From Deltaproteobacteria bacterium (GTDB taxonomy: Bacteria > Desulfobacterota > GWC2-55-46 > S146-70), in assembly GCA_015492395.1 (NCBI GenBank), contig WGFD01000016.1:1-6134 (forward strand): a stretch of DNA of 6,134 nt, in the 5' to 3' direction. The notes below the pieces were generated by a model, which saw only the letters and a list, made by a program, of their open reading frames with translations, was not told where the DNA came from and did not search any database. Shown in pieces: positions 4,541 to 6,134 of this stretch. Made by a program: the position numbers and the translations under genes. Within the stretch, counting starts at the first letter, position 1. Each line of letters starts with the position of its first letter.

Positions 4541-6134
4541 TTATCCGGGGGTTACGGTATTGTCGCCATGCGTCTCAAGATTGCTACCGGCGGTGGTTGT
4601 ATTCTCTAACCTTAAGTATGCCTTGATAACCTCCCTGGCGAGAGGTGCGGCGGTCTCCGAGCCAAAACCACCATGTTCTACAAGCACACATACAACGATC
4701 TTTGGTGCATGTGCCGGAGCGTATCCTACAAACCATGCGTGATCCCTGAGTTTATACGGGAGTTCTTCCGGCCGTTTTCTTTCTTCTCCCAATCTGACGA
4801 CCTGAGCGGTCCCTGTCTTGCCGGCTATCTTAAGGTCGTCCATCCTGATTCCCCTTGCGGTTCCCTTGCTGTCGTGGACCACGCCTGCAAGTGCCTGCCG
4901 TATGAGGCGAAGAGTTTTGGTGGAAACCGGCAGTGTACCGGTCTCTCTGGCCTCAAATTCCGATATGACCTTGCCTTCCGGAGTCTCCACTCTGTCGACC
5001 AACTGAGGTTTGAAGAGTGTTCCGCCATTGGCTATCGCTGCATAGGCGTTTGCGATTTGCAAGGGGGTGGCTAACATATAACCCTGCCCAATGGAGGCCA
5101 ATATGGTATCGCCGTCATACCATTGGTCTTTGAAGACCTTTCTTTTCCAGTTCCTCGATGGGACAAGACCGTGTTTTTCATCCCTTAAGTCTATGCCGGT
5201 CGGTTTGTCGAGCCCAAACCTCTTCAGATAGTATGACAGCTTGTCGATTCCTAACTTTACACCGGTCTGATAGAAGAAGGTGTCCGATGACTCTACTATG
5301 GCCCTGTATATATTTATCTCTCCGTGTCCTTCCTGTTTCCAGTCTCTATATACCCTGTCGCCGTAACTGAAGGACGGTCCTGAATAAATAAAGGTTGATG
5401 GTGACACAATCCTCTCTTCGAGCAGCGCCGCCGCCACTATCGGTTTCAGGGTGGATGCGGGAGGATACTGTCCCTGTATCGTCTTGTTTGTCAGGATGTG
5501 GAATGGGCTTTTTATAAGCCTTTCCCATTCTTCCTGTGTCAGTCCTTTGATGAACAGGTTTGGATCAAAAGATGGGCTGCTGAACATCGCTTTAATCTTG
5601 CCGTTGTTCGGATCCAAGGCCACGATTGCTCCGGATTTTCCCTCCATGACCTTTGCCGCAGTATCTTGCGTGTGCAGGTCGATTGTCAGGTGTATATTAT
5701 TGCCGGGGATGGGATTTACCTGTTTTAGCAACCCTATCCCCCTCCCGGTGGCGTCCACCTCCACCTGTTTGCTTCCGTTTATCCCTCTCAGGTATTCGTC
5801 CCAACTGTTTTCAATACCGTACTTACCTATCATGTCACCGGCCGAGTATCTTGGACCTTCCAACCGTTTCAAGTCGTCCTCGTCCACCTCGCCTATGTAA
5901 CCCAGTAGATGCGAGGCAATTCCACCGCGGGGATAGAGTCTTCTGGGACTTACGGCAAGACTTATACCCGGCAAATCAATCTGGAAGATTTCTATCTTCG
6001 CCGCGTCGTTCCAGTCTATATCATGTTTAAGTTTTATGGGCTGATAAGGCGGGTTGTTTTTCGCCTTGTTAAGTTTACGATCCATGTCGTCACGCGCTAT
6101 ATTTACCAGCGAGGGCAGTACTTTCTTAAGCCTG
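4541..6134 (-). CDS. mrdA: Penicillin-binding protein 2 (elongasome transpeptidase), 5' end beyond window
   Basis: This class B penicillin-binding protein cross-links peptidoglycan during elongation; it is anchored in the inner membrane with its catalytic domain in the periplasm. The frame is open past Met 6085 to the window edge (RLKKVLPSLVNIARDD precedes it), so that Met is internal. The transmembrane anchor and first part of the N-terminal domain are missing. Numbering from Met 6085, the dimerisation/pedestal region includes SPRRLYPRGGIASHLLGYIG (46-65) and MIGKYGIENSWDEYLRG (85-101). The transpeptidase motifs follow: STLK (211-214, nucleophile Ser211), SSD (266-268) and KTGT (423-426). 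GQYPPAST and WFVGYAPA are typical of PBP2. About 530 residues are visible of an expected 600-640. The paired rodA starts 8 nt after its stop. In related genomes mreBCD often lies upstream, which would be beyond the right edge. Confidence 0.96.
   Translation of the reverse strand, partial: RLKKVLPSLVNIARDDMDRKLNKAKNNPPYQPIKLKHDIDWNDAAKIEIFQIDLPGISLAVSPRRLYPRGGIASHLLGYIGEVDEDDLKRLEGPRYSAGDMIGKYGIENSWDEYLRGINGSKQVEVDATGRGIGLLKQVNPIPGNNIHLTIDLHTQDTAAKVMEGKSGAIVALDPNNGKIKAMFSSPSFDPNLFIKGLTQEEWERLIKSPFHILTNKTIQGQYPPASTLKPIVAAALLEERIVSPSTFIYSGPSFSYGDRVYRDWKQEGHGEINIYRAIVESSDTFFYQTGVKLGIDKLSYYLKRFGLDKPTGIDLRDEKHGLVPSRNWKRKVFKDQWYDGDTILASIGQGYMLATPLQIANAYAAIANGGTLFKPQLVDRVETPEGKVISEFEARETGTLPVSTKTLRLIRQALAGVVHDSKGTARGIRMDDLKIAGKTGTAQVVRLGEERKRPEELPYKLRDHAWFVGYAPAHAPKIVVCVLVEHGGFGSETAAPLAREVIKAYLRLENTTTAGSNLETHGDNTVTPG

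Noticed and set aside
4673..5074. 133-codon plus-strand frame opposite the transpeptidase domain of mrdA
   Set aside because: It is a shadow of conserved PBP2 coding sequence. The Cys/Ser-rich translation has no recognisable motif.
5451..5900. 149-codon plus-strand frame opposite mrdA
   Set aside because: It lies entirely antisense to the well-supported PBP2 gene, shows no family motif, and other plus frames overlap it in the same place.
4541..6085. mrdA starting at Met 6085
   Set aside because: The frame stays open upstream to the window edge with PBP2-like sequence, and a start here would remove the membrane anchor.

Overview
All recognisable genes lie on the minus strand, so the window reads right to left: mrdA (5' end beyond the right edge), rodA, pgpA, pncC, thpR, a 469-bp gene-poor spacer, recA, and the start of pilT (running off the left edge). 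These are core genes of a rod-shaped Gram-negative bacterium. The content (elongasome PBP2/RodA, phospholipid synthesis, pncC-thpR-recA, type IV pilus ATPase) and the protein character resemble Desulfobacterota (former Deltaproteobacteria) or a neighbouring phylum. That placement is inference from gene order and sequence feel; no tree was built.

Right half (3444-6134): mrdA and rodA encode the transpeptidase and glycosyltransferase of the cell-elongation peptidoglycan synthase. They are 8 bp apart and must be co-transcribed. Middle (1733-3380): pgpA (phosphatidylglycerophosphatase A), pncC (stand-alone CinA C-terminal amidohydrolase) and thpR (2H RNA phosphodiesterase) are packed, with pncC and thpR overlapping by up to 14 nt.

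Spacer (1264-1732): the only large non-coding stretch. Its recA-proximal part holds a good sigma70-type promoter (TTTACA-17-TATGAT) and a small dyad just after the predicted start of transcription. Its thpR-proximal part (about 1390-1716) has no recognisable function: a reading frame broken by one stop, plus several inverted repeats.

Left part (1-1263): recA has a strong Shine-Dalgarno site. One base after its stop codon begins pilT, whose ribosome binding site lies in the recA tail. The first 76 codons of pilT are visible.

The window is mostly conserved housekeeping sequence. I found no mobile element with identifiable ends, no CRISPR array, no tRNA or rRNA and no clear rho-independent terminator. 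I found no convincing new system. The best leads are the unexplained spacer, the recA control region without a recognisable LexA box, and the tight recA-pilT coupling.
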